Shown: piece after piece, positions 1 to 8,652 of the stretch
Layout: each line of letters starts with the position of its first letter
Numbering within the stretch: the first letter of the stretch is position 1
Assembly: GCA_003024985.2 (NCBI GenBank)
Contig: PXIH01S0007356.1
Origin: Euperipatoides rowelli
Taxonomy: Eukaryota; Onychophora; Udeonychophora; Euonychophora; Peripatopsidae
Strand: one strand, 5' to 3'
DNA length: 11,170 nt
Position numbers and translations under genes: made by a program
Notes under the pieces: model-generated
Told to the model about the DNA's origin: nothing
Databases searched by the model: none
The model's input: the letters and a program-made list of their open reading frames with translations, nothing else

Positions 1-2
1 AA

Positions 3-87
3 TTCCAGTGGATTTTTTTTTTTGTAATAATTATCTTTGAAAATCACTAAAAAAAAAATGACCTTTAATAAAAAAAAATTACTGGAA
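3..87. mobile_element. small MITE-like element, copy 1
   Basis: An 85-bp unit with perfect 7-bp terminal inverted repeats TTCCAGT...ACTGGAA, each followed inward by a long T (or A) run. It has an AT-rich centre with no coding capacity. An internal 18-bp word, AATTATCTTTGAAAATCA (29-46), recurs exactly in a second copy at 5936-5953. Structure and repetition support a miniature inverted-repeat element; its superfamily is not assignable. It starts at the window edge, so target duplications cannot be judged. Confidence 0.5.
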
Positions 88-490
88 AAGAAAATGTTGA
101 AAAGTCTGTTTCTAACAGTACAGTTAAAAAAAAAAAAAAGATATTGTATGTAAAGTGTAGTATAGGAACCTACTGTAACTCTTGTGTTCCTATGAAAATT
201 TAACACTCGATTTTAATAGTTTTGATTCAAGTTGTATATTTTAGAAACCAAACTTTGAGCTACAGTATTTTGATAAATAATTGGTATAATTCAGTTTTTT
301 GGCACAATACTGGAGCTCAAAGAGTTCTCTTCAAACTCTTGAATTACTCTTTTTGTGAATTTAAATTGTCTTAAATTTCTTATTTTCTTTTAAGTAATTT
401 ACTACCTCATTTGACACCGTGGACAAGAATAAGTAAATCTTGAATTCAAATAGTTTAACCAAATAAAAAATAAAACATTTGTTTTTAGCT
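88..490. other. gene-free flank beyond the FEZ 3' end
   Basis: AT-rich sequence with poly(A) runs and no frame or splice pattern that I can support on either strand. On the + strand there are AATAAA hexamers at about 463-475, which could end a convergent transcript entering from the left, but there is no coding evidence for one. Confidence 0.4.
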
Positions 491-505
491 TTTAAGGAAA
501 CATCT

Positions 506-511
506 TTTATT
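506..511 (-). promoter_or_regulatory. candidate distal poly(A) signal AATAAA
   Basis: The minus strand reads AATAAA at 511-506 (TTTATT on +), in the context ttttAATAAAAGATG. Cleavage would fall about 10-30 nt further on, near 476-496, after which the minus strand becomes a downstream flank. The less AT-biased sequence just before it (about 660-540) fits a transcript end. AATAAA is common by chance at this base composition, so it is chosen by context, not uniqueness. Confidence 0.4.
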
Positions 512-3387
512 AAAATACAAGTATTCAATATACATAATATATGATGCTCCTAAGACATACAGATATTTACAAAACAATGACACAATAGCCTAGTGAAGCC
601 AGTGCTGCCATCTATACTGACTCGGGAAATGTGCTAAAACAAACCAGAATACAATCTGGTAATCATTTTAAGGCTTTTTTTTTTTTTAATTCATTTCATA
701 CTTGTATGAGTATGCAGAATTTGGATGGGAGTTTGATGAGAGGCTCAAATGCATGCAATTTGCAGGATTTTTTTTTTAATATATATATGCTAACAAAGGA
801 ATTTTTCATAATTTACAGAAATCCTTACATTGCTGATCTTGAATCAAACCAATACCATCATTAGTTTTTCGTTCTAAAGTAGAAAAAAAATAAACCATAA
901 TATGGTTAAGATACAGTACATGTTACCTGCAGTAAGCTCTCATTTTATTCTGAACATATCAAAACTTACCAATATTCTAGAATCTAGATAAACCCATCCT
1001 ACTGTTTTATAATTTAGTGCAACCGTTTACAGTTAATTTGTTAAAAAATTAAAATATTTAAAACTAAAACCTACTAACTTAACATTTTTGTGGGGATTTT
1101 ATTTTACAAAAACAAGAGGAAAATAAATACGTCATCTTTTAAAGAAAGATGTAATAAATAATTTGAAATACATTTTCTTCCACACACAAAAAAAAAATTA
1201 ATTTTCTTAGATTCTTAATTTACAGTACATTATTTTTTGTCTTTTTATTTTTTTTTTATTTTTGTCTAATATGAATGCTATTAACATATTGATTTATTTT
1301 TCCTTTATAGTTAATGAAAAATAAAGAAAATTGTCATGTTTCCCTAAGCGTATGGGAAAAATTAAGTTTTTACATACTTTCCAAAAAGATCTCCAAGTTT
1401 CCCTTCCATTTGTATTCAGAACATTATTAAAAAATTCTAAAAAAAAAAAATTGATGAAATGGTTAATGAAACAATATCATGGGAGGGAGACGGGATGAAA
1501 ATAAACAATATTTTGCTATATAATATTTTACTTTAATTCAAAAGTTGTGTTTTTAATGTATTAATTATATACAAAAAACAAGGAAATGTCAATATTTTGC
1601 ATGCTTTTATAATGAAAAATATCAATTTTCAGGGACTTTTAGAAGAAAGAGATATAATAAAGGTAATTTAAAAGCTGAGCCAAGATGACCATCAAATTAT
1701 TTACAATGTAGGCCTACGATATTTCATAAATTTTTGTACAATACATTATATAATTATGCTATTTAGCCTAATCCTAAATAAAAAAAGATCAGAATAATAA
1801 TTTCTCCCAAAATCATTAGTGGCCATATTGGAACAACTCCTAAATTATAGTTGTTTAATTAATTTTCAAGCACTTTTTTAAAACAAGATTTACAAAATAC
1901 ACAAAATAATTTATTTAAATAATTGACTGCATAATCACTCTTATTCTGATAATAGAAATAATTTAATTAAATAAATTTTGTTTATATGTGCATTGAAACT
2001 AAAATTCAGTCAAAAAACATGGCAATTATTAACTTAAATCCCTCAAGATGAATTAATCCATTCACGCCTACTCAAAATTAAACAGACTTAAATTTAGAAT
2101 CAAAATTAATTATCGATTCAAATCTTTAAAAAAAATTACATGTACATAACAATTATAACACACAAAAATGATTACAGAGCTGTACAAAGAATAGCAAATA
2201 ATTTAATAGCCAAGCTCTTGGGCCAGCTAAAGTGCTTGATACTTAATACAACTTTTGAGCTATCTAAATTAAGTCATATTACAGTCAGCATTCATAATTC
2301 ACTTATTTTTTAAAAAAAAAAAGACAAAAAAATAACAAAATGTTGTTTTGATTCTCTTACTGCAAGATTTTCTCATACAAGGCAAGGAAAATGTAAAAGG
2401 GAAAGGAGACTTCACTATGAACGGATATTGTTACTTCATTACAGTAAGCACCAATAGCATAATGAGATGTGACGGCTGTAAGTTGATGGCACTATCCAAT
2501 TATATAAGAAAGGCCAAAAGAGCAATAAAGGGTAAAATTAAAAAATAAATTTAACTTATCTTTATCTGAAACACCTGAGATTTCATGAATTGATATGCTA
2601 TAATATCTAAAAAATGCATATCAATGCTTGTTTATTTCATCAATTCTTAAAATGGTCTTATATTTGAATCCTTAACTGAGCAACTGGCTTTAACAACAAT
2701 TTTATCCGGTAACAATATTAATGAATAAATCAAACACATTTTTGTAAAAATAATCAAAAATGAAAGGAGCTGAAAAATTTCAAGACTTGTGTTTTAAAAT
2801 AATCCAATGCATTTTTTTTTCTATAGAAAACAATGCAATTTTTATTTATTTTCTTCGTTTGACGAGTATTATTTAAACTTAAGAATATGCTAATCGTCTA
2901 TTCACTGGGGCTTTGTCTCCTTTTTTAAATAAGCTTTCAATTACCCTGTTAAACAAGTTTATATTTAATCTAATAAATAGAACGGTTTAGAATAATTTTG
3001 TAATCATTTTGATAACAGTTAATATAAAAACAATTTGTACAAATATAATTTTAAATTTATTCTATATTTAACTCAAAAATAAACAGAATAGAATAAAATA
3101 TCAGATTGTCCATATTACTAAGTTTTCAGCTTTAATAATATCAGTTGCTCAGAGGAATCTCCTTTTTTTTTCATATACAAACAGATAAAAAAAAATTTAG
3201 GGATACCTTACATGATTTACTGCTAGCCAATTATAATACAATTATATTTACAAATACTACAAAAGAAAAAAATACTTGCCTGCAAGTTAACAGGAGTATA
3301 TATAGAATAAAAACAATAATACAAATCTAATAATAGTTCATTTAAGGATGATGAGTATTTTTAAAAATAAAATAAAAGCAATAACAT

Positions 3388-3397
3388 GGCGCCACCT
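3388..3397 (-). promoter_or_regulatory. CTCF-core-like site AGGTGGCGCC
   Basis: The minus strand reads CCTCAT-AGGTGGCGCC-ATG. The core AGGTGGCGC matches the bilaterian CTCF consensus AG(G/A)(T/G)GGC(G/A)C exactly, while the five bases before it match poorly. It sits in the putative 3' UTR, in a stretch with almost no other G+C-rich words or CpG, so it stands out. TGGCGCCA within it is also a perfect 8-bp palindrome, which could be coincidence. Function is inferred from motif only. Confidence 0.35.
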
Positions 3398-3917
3398 ATG
3401 AGGAAGTATATTTCATAACAGCCATAAATGTATTCAACAGGCCTCCTCAAAAGACTTAATCTTTGGATATTCTTTTTATAATATAGATTCTTAAAATAAT
3501 TTGTAAAGACAATAAAAAAAATGGACTTTTTGGGGGTGAAGTTGACATTACTGTAAAGAAGACATGATTTGTCCACCCTCAAAAAATTTGCACAAACGTG
3601 GACAAAAATTGATCAGTCGGAATTTGTTTAATATATACTTTTTTTTTTTTTTCATTTTTAATAATTACGCTACAATTCTAAATGGAAAAACATACGCAAG
3701 ACAATCCTTTCAATTATGAGTTCCCATCACAAAAGCTAACATCTTCATTTCAATGTTGTGTTTGCAAAACACAAAAATAAAAAGCAATACAATAACCACT
3801 GTAAAGATGCACTCAGTAATAAAAGTTGAAAGAAATATAAATTATAGACTAGAAAATGGATTATGGCTGGCCAAATCTGAGGCTAAAAAATCAACTGAAT
3901 GGCTCTTTACAGTGAAC

Positions 3918-3923
3918 TTTATT
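3918..3923 (-). promoter_or_regulatory. candidate proximal poly(A) signal AATAAA
   Basis: The minus strand reads GTAAAAATAAAGTTC about 80 nt after the FEZ stop codon. Use of this hexamer would give a very short 3' UTR lacking all four Pumilio-type sites. It may equally be a chance hexamer in AT-rich DNA. Confidence 0.25.
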
Positions 3924-4003
3924 TTTACAAAAGCTTTAGAATTTAATGTTCACTCTTTGTGGACTTTTTTTCTTTTCTTTTTTTTTCAATTGGCTCATTC
4001 TTT

Positions 4004-4020
4004 TCATGTTGGACACAAAA
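4004..4020 (-). CDS. FEZ: FEZ/UNC-76 family protein, final coding exon (VLCPT, stop)
   Basis: Only 17 nt of coding sequence: the last two bases of a Val codon, then Leu, Cys, Pro, Thr and a TGA stop at 4006-4004. The C-terminus VLCPT is the usual end of FEZ1/FEZ2-type proteins, so the gene ends exactly where the family ends. Immediately upstream on the minus strand is a textbook acceptor, TTTTTCTTTTCCTTTCAG (AG at 4022-4021). The phase (1) matches the donor at 6404. A random match to the five-residue end, stop, splice acceptor and phase together is very unlikely, so I am confident despite the tiny size. Beyond the stop the exon continues as 3' UTR towards lower coordinates. The 2384-nt intron separating this piece from exon 6470-6405 holds several repeats. 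Confidence 0.88.
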
Positions 4021-4315
4021 CTGAAAGGAAAAGAAAAATATCAAACATTATAACAAAAATAGGAGAATAAAATGAAAATACAACATACCATACTTAAAAT
4101 TTCCTACGATTGATAACTTACAAATAAAAACTAAATTATAATGACCAAATCCATTTATTCCAGAATTAAGTGCAGAGAAAATGAAAATTTGCTTGTCTTA
4201 AATCAGAATATGACATCACTTGAATGTTTTCATTATGCATTTGTACAAATGTCTTAAGAACTGGCAGTGAAAAATATTTCAAAGTATAAAGATGAAAAAA
4301 AAAATTTTTACATGA

Positions 4316-4333
4316 TCACGCGCGCGCGCGTGA
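4316..4333. repeat. CG-alternating perfect palindrome
   Basis: TCACGCGCGCGCGCGTGA is an 18-bp perfect palindrome containing six consecutive CG dinucleotides (4319-4330). Alternating purine-pyrimidine CG runs favour Z-DNA. It is the densest CpG run in the window, lies about 300 nt before the last exon's acceptor, and is flanked by A/T-rich sequence. Confidence 0.8.
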
Positions 4334-4467
4334 AATAGTTCAGTATTTACAAATCCCATTAGAGCTGGCATGCGAGAAAATTTCTATGTCCAAAATAAAG
4401 GTCGTAAGATTATTTCTGCACTCACAACTCTTAACTGAGTGGCTATATTAGCTGGCTTTAAAAGATC

Positions 4468-4492
4468 CATACGATACAGCTACCGTATGATC
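4468..4492. repeat. small inverted repeat CATACG/CGTATG
   Basis: CATACG (about 4469-4474) and CGTATG (about 4484-4489) flank a 10-nt loop, with GATC/ATC continuing the pairing outside across one bulged base. It lies at the left edge of the hAT-like fragment and may be its terminal hairpin. Confidence 0.35.
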
Positions 4493-4590
4493 TCTTTTCC
4501 CCGGACATGTCCTCTTTTTCAGTGAAAAAAAAAAAAATATCCGGGAGGATTTTTTAAAACATTAGAATTGTCCGGGTTTTTAATTTGAAA
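4470..4590. mobile_element. fragment of a hAT-like repeat
   Basis: The stretch ACCGTATGATCTCTTTTCC, followed by CCGGACATGTCCTCTTTTTC, resembles the end of a widespread hAT-type non-autonomous repeat, whose ends read like GGTGACCATACGTCCTCTTTTCC then GGACATGTCC. That resemblance is from memory. Seen directly: CCCGGACA (4500-4507) and TGTCCGGG (4569-4576) form a perfect 8-bp inverted pair, with a further TCCGGG between them, in otherwise CpG-poor DNA. The opposite end of the element is not visible. Confidence 0.35.
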
Positions 4591-5347
4591 AAAATAGTTA
4601 ATTTTGAATAAATAAACACATTATTACTATATTTCTTATCATAACTAAGAACAGTATACCGGTACTATAAATTATGAATTTTCTTTAGTTAGTTGTAAAT
4701 ACAGTGTAATTCGCCTATATTTATGATTAAAACAAAGTGAGATTTTACAATACAATATAAATATAGAATAATGTTTATATTCAACTAGTTTCAGTATTTC
4801 ATAAGCCTTTATCATTAGGCTAGTTAACAATTAAAAAAATATATTCATTTGCAAGATTGCAGTCGTCATTTCAACAAAAGTAATTTAATCAGGTGAAAAA
4901 TAAACTGCTATGGGTTGAGTGTTATTTTACTGATTTTTCTTTGCCCAATATAATTGCTTTGGATAATTTATTAGGAGATTAATAAAAAATGCTTAAAAAT
5001 AATTATTTTTTTAAATTTTCGTGGTCATAACATAACAATAGATATACTGTAGCTAATATTATAAATGGTATCCTGAAATTTATTAATAGCTTACTCAAAC
5101 ATAAATGGAGTAATCCTGAATGATCAATATACAGTATTTGTGTTGAATGTAGGCTAGGAATAATTTACATTCTGCACTAAGAATGTACAATATTCTTCTA
5201 TGCAGACACTTTTTTTTTTTAATATAGCCTATTTAATTCATTACTTTTGTTTCTGTTCTTCAAAGATATTAATTGAGAAGTATGCTGCCTAAATAATTTG
5301 ATTAAGATCAGTTTTTTTATTGACATTGATTTTTTATTATTATTTTG

Positions 5348-5406
5348 CAGTGGATTTTTTTAATTATTGTTTTCAAAGATTTTTACTAAAAAAAAATATC
5401 CACTAG
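5348..5406. mobile_element. small MITE-like element, copy 2 (inverted, shortened)
   Basis: The ends AGTGGAT (5349-5355) and ATCCACT (5398-5404) are perfect 7-bp inverted repeats flanking T-rich and A-rich arms. The centre GTTTTCAAAGAT is the reverse complement of the ATCTTTGAAAA core of the copies at 3-87 and 5913-5975, so this copy is inverted relative to them. Confidence 0.45.
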
Positions 5407-5514
5407 AAAAAAAAAATTAAAAACAAAATAGTTATTTACATTTCAATTTTTAAAATAATTGTTTTTAGCTCCTCCCTCTTAAAACAGCATTGTCCACTGT
5501 ATACACCAGGGGGA

Positions 5515-5560
5515 TATTTTGTGATGTCATAGGCTATTTTGTGATGTCATTGGCTATAAA
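5515..5560 (+). promoter_or_regulatory. tandem 20-bp repeat with CRE-like sites and a TATA-like box
   Basis: Two adjacent 20-bp units, TATTTTGTGATGTCAT(A/T)GGC, at 5515-5534 and 5535-5554, differ at one base. They are followed by TATAAA (5555-5560), where a third unit would begin. Each unit holds TGATGTCA, an ATF/CREB-type variant of TGACGTCA. The second unit's ATTGG just before TATAAA is a reverse CCAAT word. The combination resembles a compact promoter directed to the + strand, antisense to FEZ. It could equally be a chance minisatellite whose repeat happens to contain these words; no downstream gene is seen. Confidence 0.35.
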
Positions 5561-5912
5561 TGAATACAGCTATAGAATATTTTCTATCTTTGTCAGCATA
5601 AGGCTGGATATCATATGCACTAAGTGTTTAAATACTTGCAAAAAATCATAATCAAATTCATCCTTTGTGCTATTATGATCCAATTTTTTTTTTTTTTTTA
5701 AATCAAAATGACCTTTAACACAAGTTGAACATACCTCTATTTACATGTTAAATCATTACAAAGAAAACAGCTGTAGATACTGTTTCATCATCAAATTAAT
5801 CTCAGACCAAAAAAAAATGTGACAGTTCAATTTGTAATCTCGGACTGGGGATAGCAATAGTCTTAATTTTATCTTTAAATAACTTTTTTTTTATGCATTT
5901 TAAATTTTTATT

Positions 5913-5975
5913 TTCCAGTGGAATTTTTTTTTAGTAATTATCTTTGAAAATCAATAATAATAAAAAATTAAAAAA
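5913..5975. mobile_element. small MITE-like element, copy 3 (right end lost)
   Basis: Begins TTCCAGTGGA followed by a T run, like copy 1, and shares with it the exact 18-bp core AATTATCTTTGAAAATCA at 5936-5953 in the same orientation. After the core the sequence decays into AAT/A-rich DNA without the ACTGGAA end, so the right boundary is approximate. Confidence 0.45.
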
Positions 5976-6404
5976 ATCTGTTACATTTGACTTTTAAGTT
6001 TACAAAAATAAAAATTATATTAAAAAAAACAATCCAAACGTATAGCCTATATTATAAGTTTAAAACATCAATTTGAACTTTATTTTAAAAAGTAGAATTT
6101 TTCAATATGAATTGATGTTAGTAGTGTGCAAGGGAGAAGAATTTACTGTTGGTTAGCTGACTAGTAATCAACAAAATTTGTACCTTTTCCTAGTGTTCAT
6201 CATTGGAGGCTTACATATTATCTATGTCAGTGAGTGTTTCACTATATTTCAGCTATTTAATAAATAGTTTGTTGTGTTAGCAATATTATGAACATTGTTT
6301 AAGTGCTTTATTATTAATCTAAAAGTTCTTTACTACCTTATGAAGATAATTTCAATGTGACATTTTAAACAATAAAATTAATTAACTAAAAGTTGATGTG
6401 TTAC

Positions 6405-6470
6405 CTTTTAAGATATAGTCTGTGAGCAGTGTGGGCACTGTTGGAGTATCATCATTGATAGCTTGTAAAA
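6405..6470 (-). CDS. FEZ: FEZ/UNC-76 family protein, second-last coding exon
   Basis: This 66-nt exon completes an Ile codon from the previous exon and then encodes LQAINDDTPTVPTLLTDYIL plus Lys, ending on the first G of a Val codon. The segment VPTLLTDYILK just before the C-terminus is highly diagnostic of FEZ/UNC-76 proteins. It forms the acidic-then-hydrophobic end of the partner-binding half. The donor is G|GTAACA (6404-6399). The acceptor is a run of nine T followed by AAG (AG at 6472-6471), a weaker AAG type with a good pyrimidine tract. Joining it to exon 9423-9348 gives ...LQILIK-I-LQAIND..., in phase, with no stop. It is too short to appear as an ORF and was found by looking for the expected continuation of the tail. 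Local base composition is clearly less AT-rich than its flanks, as expected for a constrained exon. Confidence 0.92.
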
Positions 6471-7269
6471 CTTAAAAAAAAATTGTCAAATGAATTGCAA
6501 AATATATAATACAGTATAATGAAAATTCTAACAGCAAATTTAAAGTGAAACATATTTTAATAATCTGAAAAAAATTATAATAAACTAACTATTTCTAACA
6601 TATAAACACAAAGAAAACATTAGACAGTAAACATGATAAATAACGAAATGAGAAATTTCTTAGTGAGCACCCCCACCTTTTTTTTTGTTAATATACTATG
6701 TGTATATACAAGCACCTTAATGAGCCAATAGTTTGGAATACCTATAATTTATTATTATACTGTAGGTTATCCGTAATGTTCCAATTAAATGGTTTAGATT
6801 ATACTCTAACAATAAGCAGCTGGTCCTGATATACGGGTTGGTAAAAAAAAACATTTATCAGTTTTCTATAACAATGTGGCAATTTAAAATCTAACTAGCA
6901 ACTATCATCATAATAAATTTACAATACTAATAACACAAATATTTCAGTCCTGTTATGTTGGTAAAAGCCACTTAGTTTATTGATAGACAAGAATCCTTAA
7001 TTTTAATCATAGTTAGTGAAAAGATGAAAATAAAACTTTTTCCAATAATATAACATGATGGCAATCATATTAAAATAATTGAAAGACTGTATTTCCCAAA
7101 ACTACATATTTCAATAGAGAAATGAAGCAACAAATAATTATTCATCATTTAACAACTTACTGGAAACTATTTCACAAATAAAATACAATCCCCAAGGAAA
7201 GCTTGTAAGCCTGTGTAAACTATAAATTATAAAAAAAAAACATTTCCAAATAGTAAAAGAACTTTTAAA

Positions 7270-7690
7270 AGAATTAAATATTTCAATCAAATGGTTGGAG
7301 AAACCCAGCTAGTGGCTTCTATATTCATGATGTTTACCCTCACACTTCACACAGACCTCTATGAAGTTTAACTCTGCAAAGCCATGAGTGAGGATCATAC
7401 TCCCATTGGTTAGGGATAAAGCAAATCTACTGGAGGATTACAAAATCCAAGCCACTCATTCTAAAACATTAAAAGCAAGTCAAATCCATTATTCAAACTT
7501 CAACTGCTAGAAAAAACAGATGTGCAGTTCACCACATGCAGCAAGACAATAGAAAATCATCAATATCTTCAAAGAAGGCTTCTGCTCTCAACCGCTGTTT
7601 CATCTCAATTCTTCAAACAAGGGTTGGTAACAGGCGAGACAAATCGAGCTTTCCACCCAACATCTTGCCAGTAACTGTAAATCTCCATTA
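7270..7690. other. less AT-rich island inside the intron, unidentified
   Basis: About 420 bp with visibly higher G+C than the rest of the intron and without homopolymer runs. The + strand has a 69-codon stop-free frame at 7465-7671 but no ATG in it. At this base composition several such frames are expected in the window by chance, so it is not called a gene. I recognise no protein family in any frame, no tRNA and no splice-flanked FEZ exon. It may be an old inserted copy of something coding or a conserved regulatory or non-coding RNA segment. Confidence 0.3.
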
Positions 7691-7999
7691 AGATTATATC
7701 TTCATTTTCAGTTATGTTAAATATCTGCTGATTACCATTATTTCCTCAAACCACATAAAAACCTCCTAAAGTCACTTATAATTTTATGTTTGCAATATTT
7801 TAATGTTGGAATATAAATTTCTAAGAAGAATAAATCTTATTAAATCAAATTATTTGTTTTAAGGTTTTTACTTGTCCACATTCACTAATGACTATTTATA
7901 ACATATTTATCACTAGATAAGGCCAGAAATGGATAATCCATCTAAAAAATTAAACTTGATTTTATCGAACTTATAAATCACAGCTAACCTTCCAGGTAA

Positions 8000-8652
8000 G
8001 GGGTCGTTCACATTTTATATAATGCTCAAGGGAGTAAGGGGGTGTTTTCATTTTGTTATAATTCATTATAAAGGGGAGGGGGCTTCTAGAAATATTTGTT
8101 ATATAACAAAATTATTAAGGAAATGATATAAGTATCTGGGGAGATATAACATATAAGGGGATACACGGTTAAAAATTGTCAAATTTCAGAAAAAATCCCT
8201 TTTTTTTAGTATTTCTCTAGAATAATAATGAAATTTTAATATTTATCTTTATTAAAATATTTCGAATGTTATAGAATTCATTATTTATGAACTCTATATT
8301 TATAAATTTGACTTAAATCACAAAAAAAATGCTTGCAAATTGACATTTTCAAGTCATAAATCCGTCAAAATATACAATGGAAGCTACCATATTGATAATG
8401 AAAATCTCTAAAATAACATCATCCACGAGAACGTATAAAAATGTTTTACTAAAAATATCAAAGGATTATTATATCCCAGTAATGTTAATTCTTAGAGGCT
8501 AGCACTTTAAAAAACAACGTTAACATACCTGAATGGCGAATATGTTATATAACGGGAGAGGAGAGTATTAGCCTACATGTGTTATAATATGTTAGAAGGA
8601 AGGGGGGGGGGAGGGAATCTAAAATAAAGTGTTAAATAATATGTGAATCGCC
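8000..8652. mobile_element. decayed non-autonomous DNA transposon with inverted ends
   Basis: The left end GGTCGTTCACATTTTAT (from 8002) and the reverse complement of the right end, GGCGATTCACATATTAT (to 8652), align as terminal inverted repeats with a few mismatches. Next to each end is a G-run block on the + strand (8028-8043 and 8075-8091 on the left; 8597-8616, with ten G in a row, on the right), and TGTTATATAAC words occur inside. This arrangement resembles, from memory, a widespread invertebrate repeat with GGGTCGTCCATAAA-type ends, G-run blocks and TTACGTAA words. Loss of CpG from such words would explain TATATAA here. No open reading frame survives. Superfamily not assigned. Confidence 0.45.

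Larger units (their letters stand above)
491..4003 (-). other. probable long 3' UTR of the FEZ gene
   Basis: Everything from the TGA at 4004 to about position 490 is gene-free on both strands. On the minus strand it looks like an AU-rich 3' UTR: there is no acceptor-flanked coding segment, and the sequence just inside its far end (about 500-660) is somewhat less AT-biased, as is common near mRNA 3' ends. Four sites match the Pumilio-type UGUA(A/U)AUA element, at 3245-3252, 1698-1705, 1566-1573 and 564-571 (seen on the + strand as TATTTACA or TATATACA). Several AATAAA hexamers occur on the minus strand, including an early one only about 80 nt after the stop (3923-3918), so shorter isoforms are possible. 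The far boundary is inferred from the hexamer at 511-506; neither the full length nor continuity of transcription can be proved from sequence. The small ORFs here (for example 3361-3582 on the minus strand) show no codon or motif evidence of being genes. Confidence 0.5.
4021..6404 (-). other. last FEZ intron (2384 nt)
   Basis: Bounded by donor GTAACA at 6404-6399 and acceptor CTTTCAG ending at 4021, phase 1. It has no coding exon that I can recognise on either strand. It contains two copies of a small TTCCAGTGGA-ended element (near 5348-5406 and 5913-5975), a tandem 20-bp promoter-like repeat (5515-5560), a hAT-like repeat fragment (about 4470-4590), a CG-alternating palindrome (4316-4333) and long T or A homopolymers (for example 5683-5700). 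Confidence 0.85.

Noticed and set aside
631-864. 77-codon + strand ORF
   Set aside because: Runs of Phe from poly(T) tracts, AT-driven codons, antisense to the likely FEZ 3' UTR, no recognisable domain.
2348-2548. 66-codon + strand ORF
   Set aside because: No family resemblance and no splice or promoter context. It lies antisense in the 3' UTR, and its length is expected by chance at this window size.
3361-3582. 73-codon minus-strand ORF with a hydrophobic end
   Set aside because: It is in the sense strand of the 3' UTR. The hydrophobic C-terminus comes from poly(T)/A-rich composition, and there is no signal or family motif.
3753-4070. 105-codon + strand ORF, the longest in the window
   Set aside because: It runs antisense across the final FEZ coding exon and its acceptor tract. 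The Phe run is the complement of UTR poly(A), so it is a shadow frame.
7280-7420. tRNA-derived SINE head
   Set aside because: Words vaguely like box A and box B are present but with wrong spacing and sequence; no cloverleaf can be drawn.
7591-7680. Minus-strand frame reading MKQRLRAEAFFEDIDDF as an alternative exon
   Set aside because: Short, helix-like by composition only. It has no consensus splice sites on both sides and no match to known FEZ segments.
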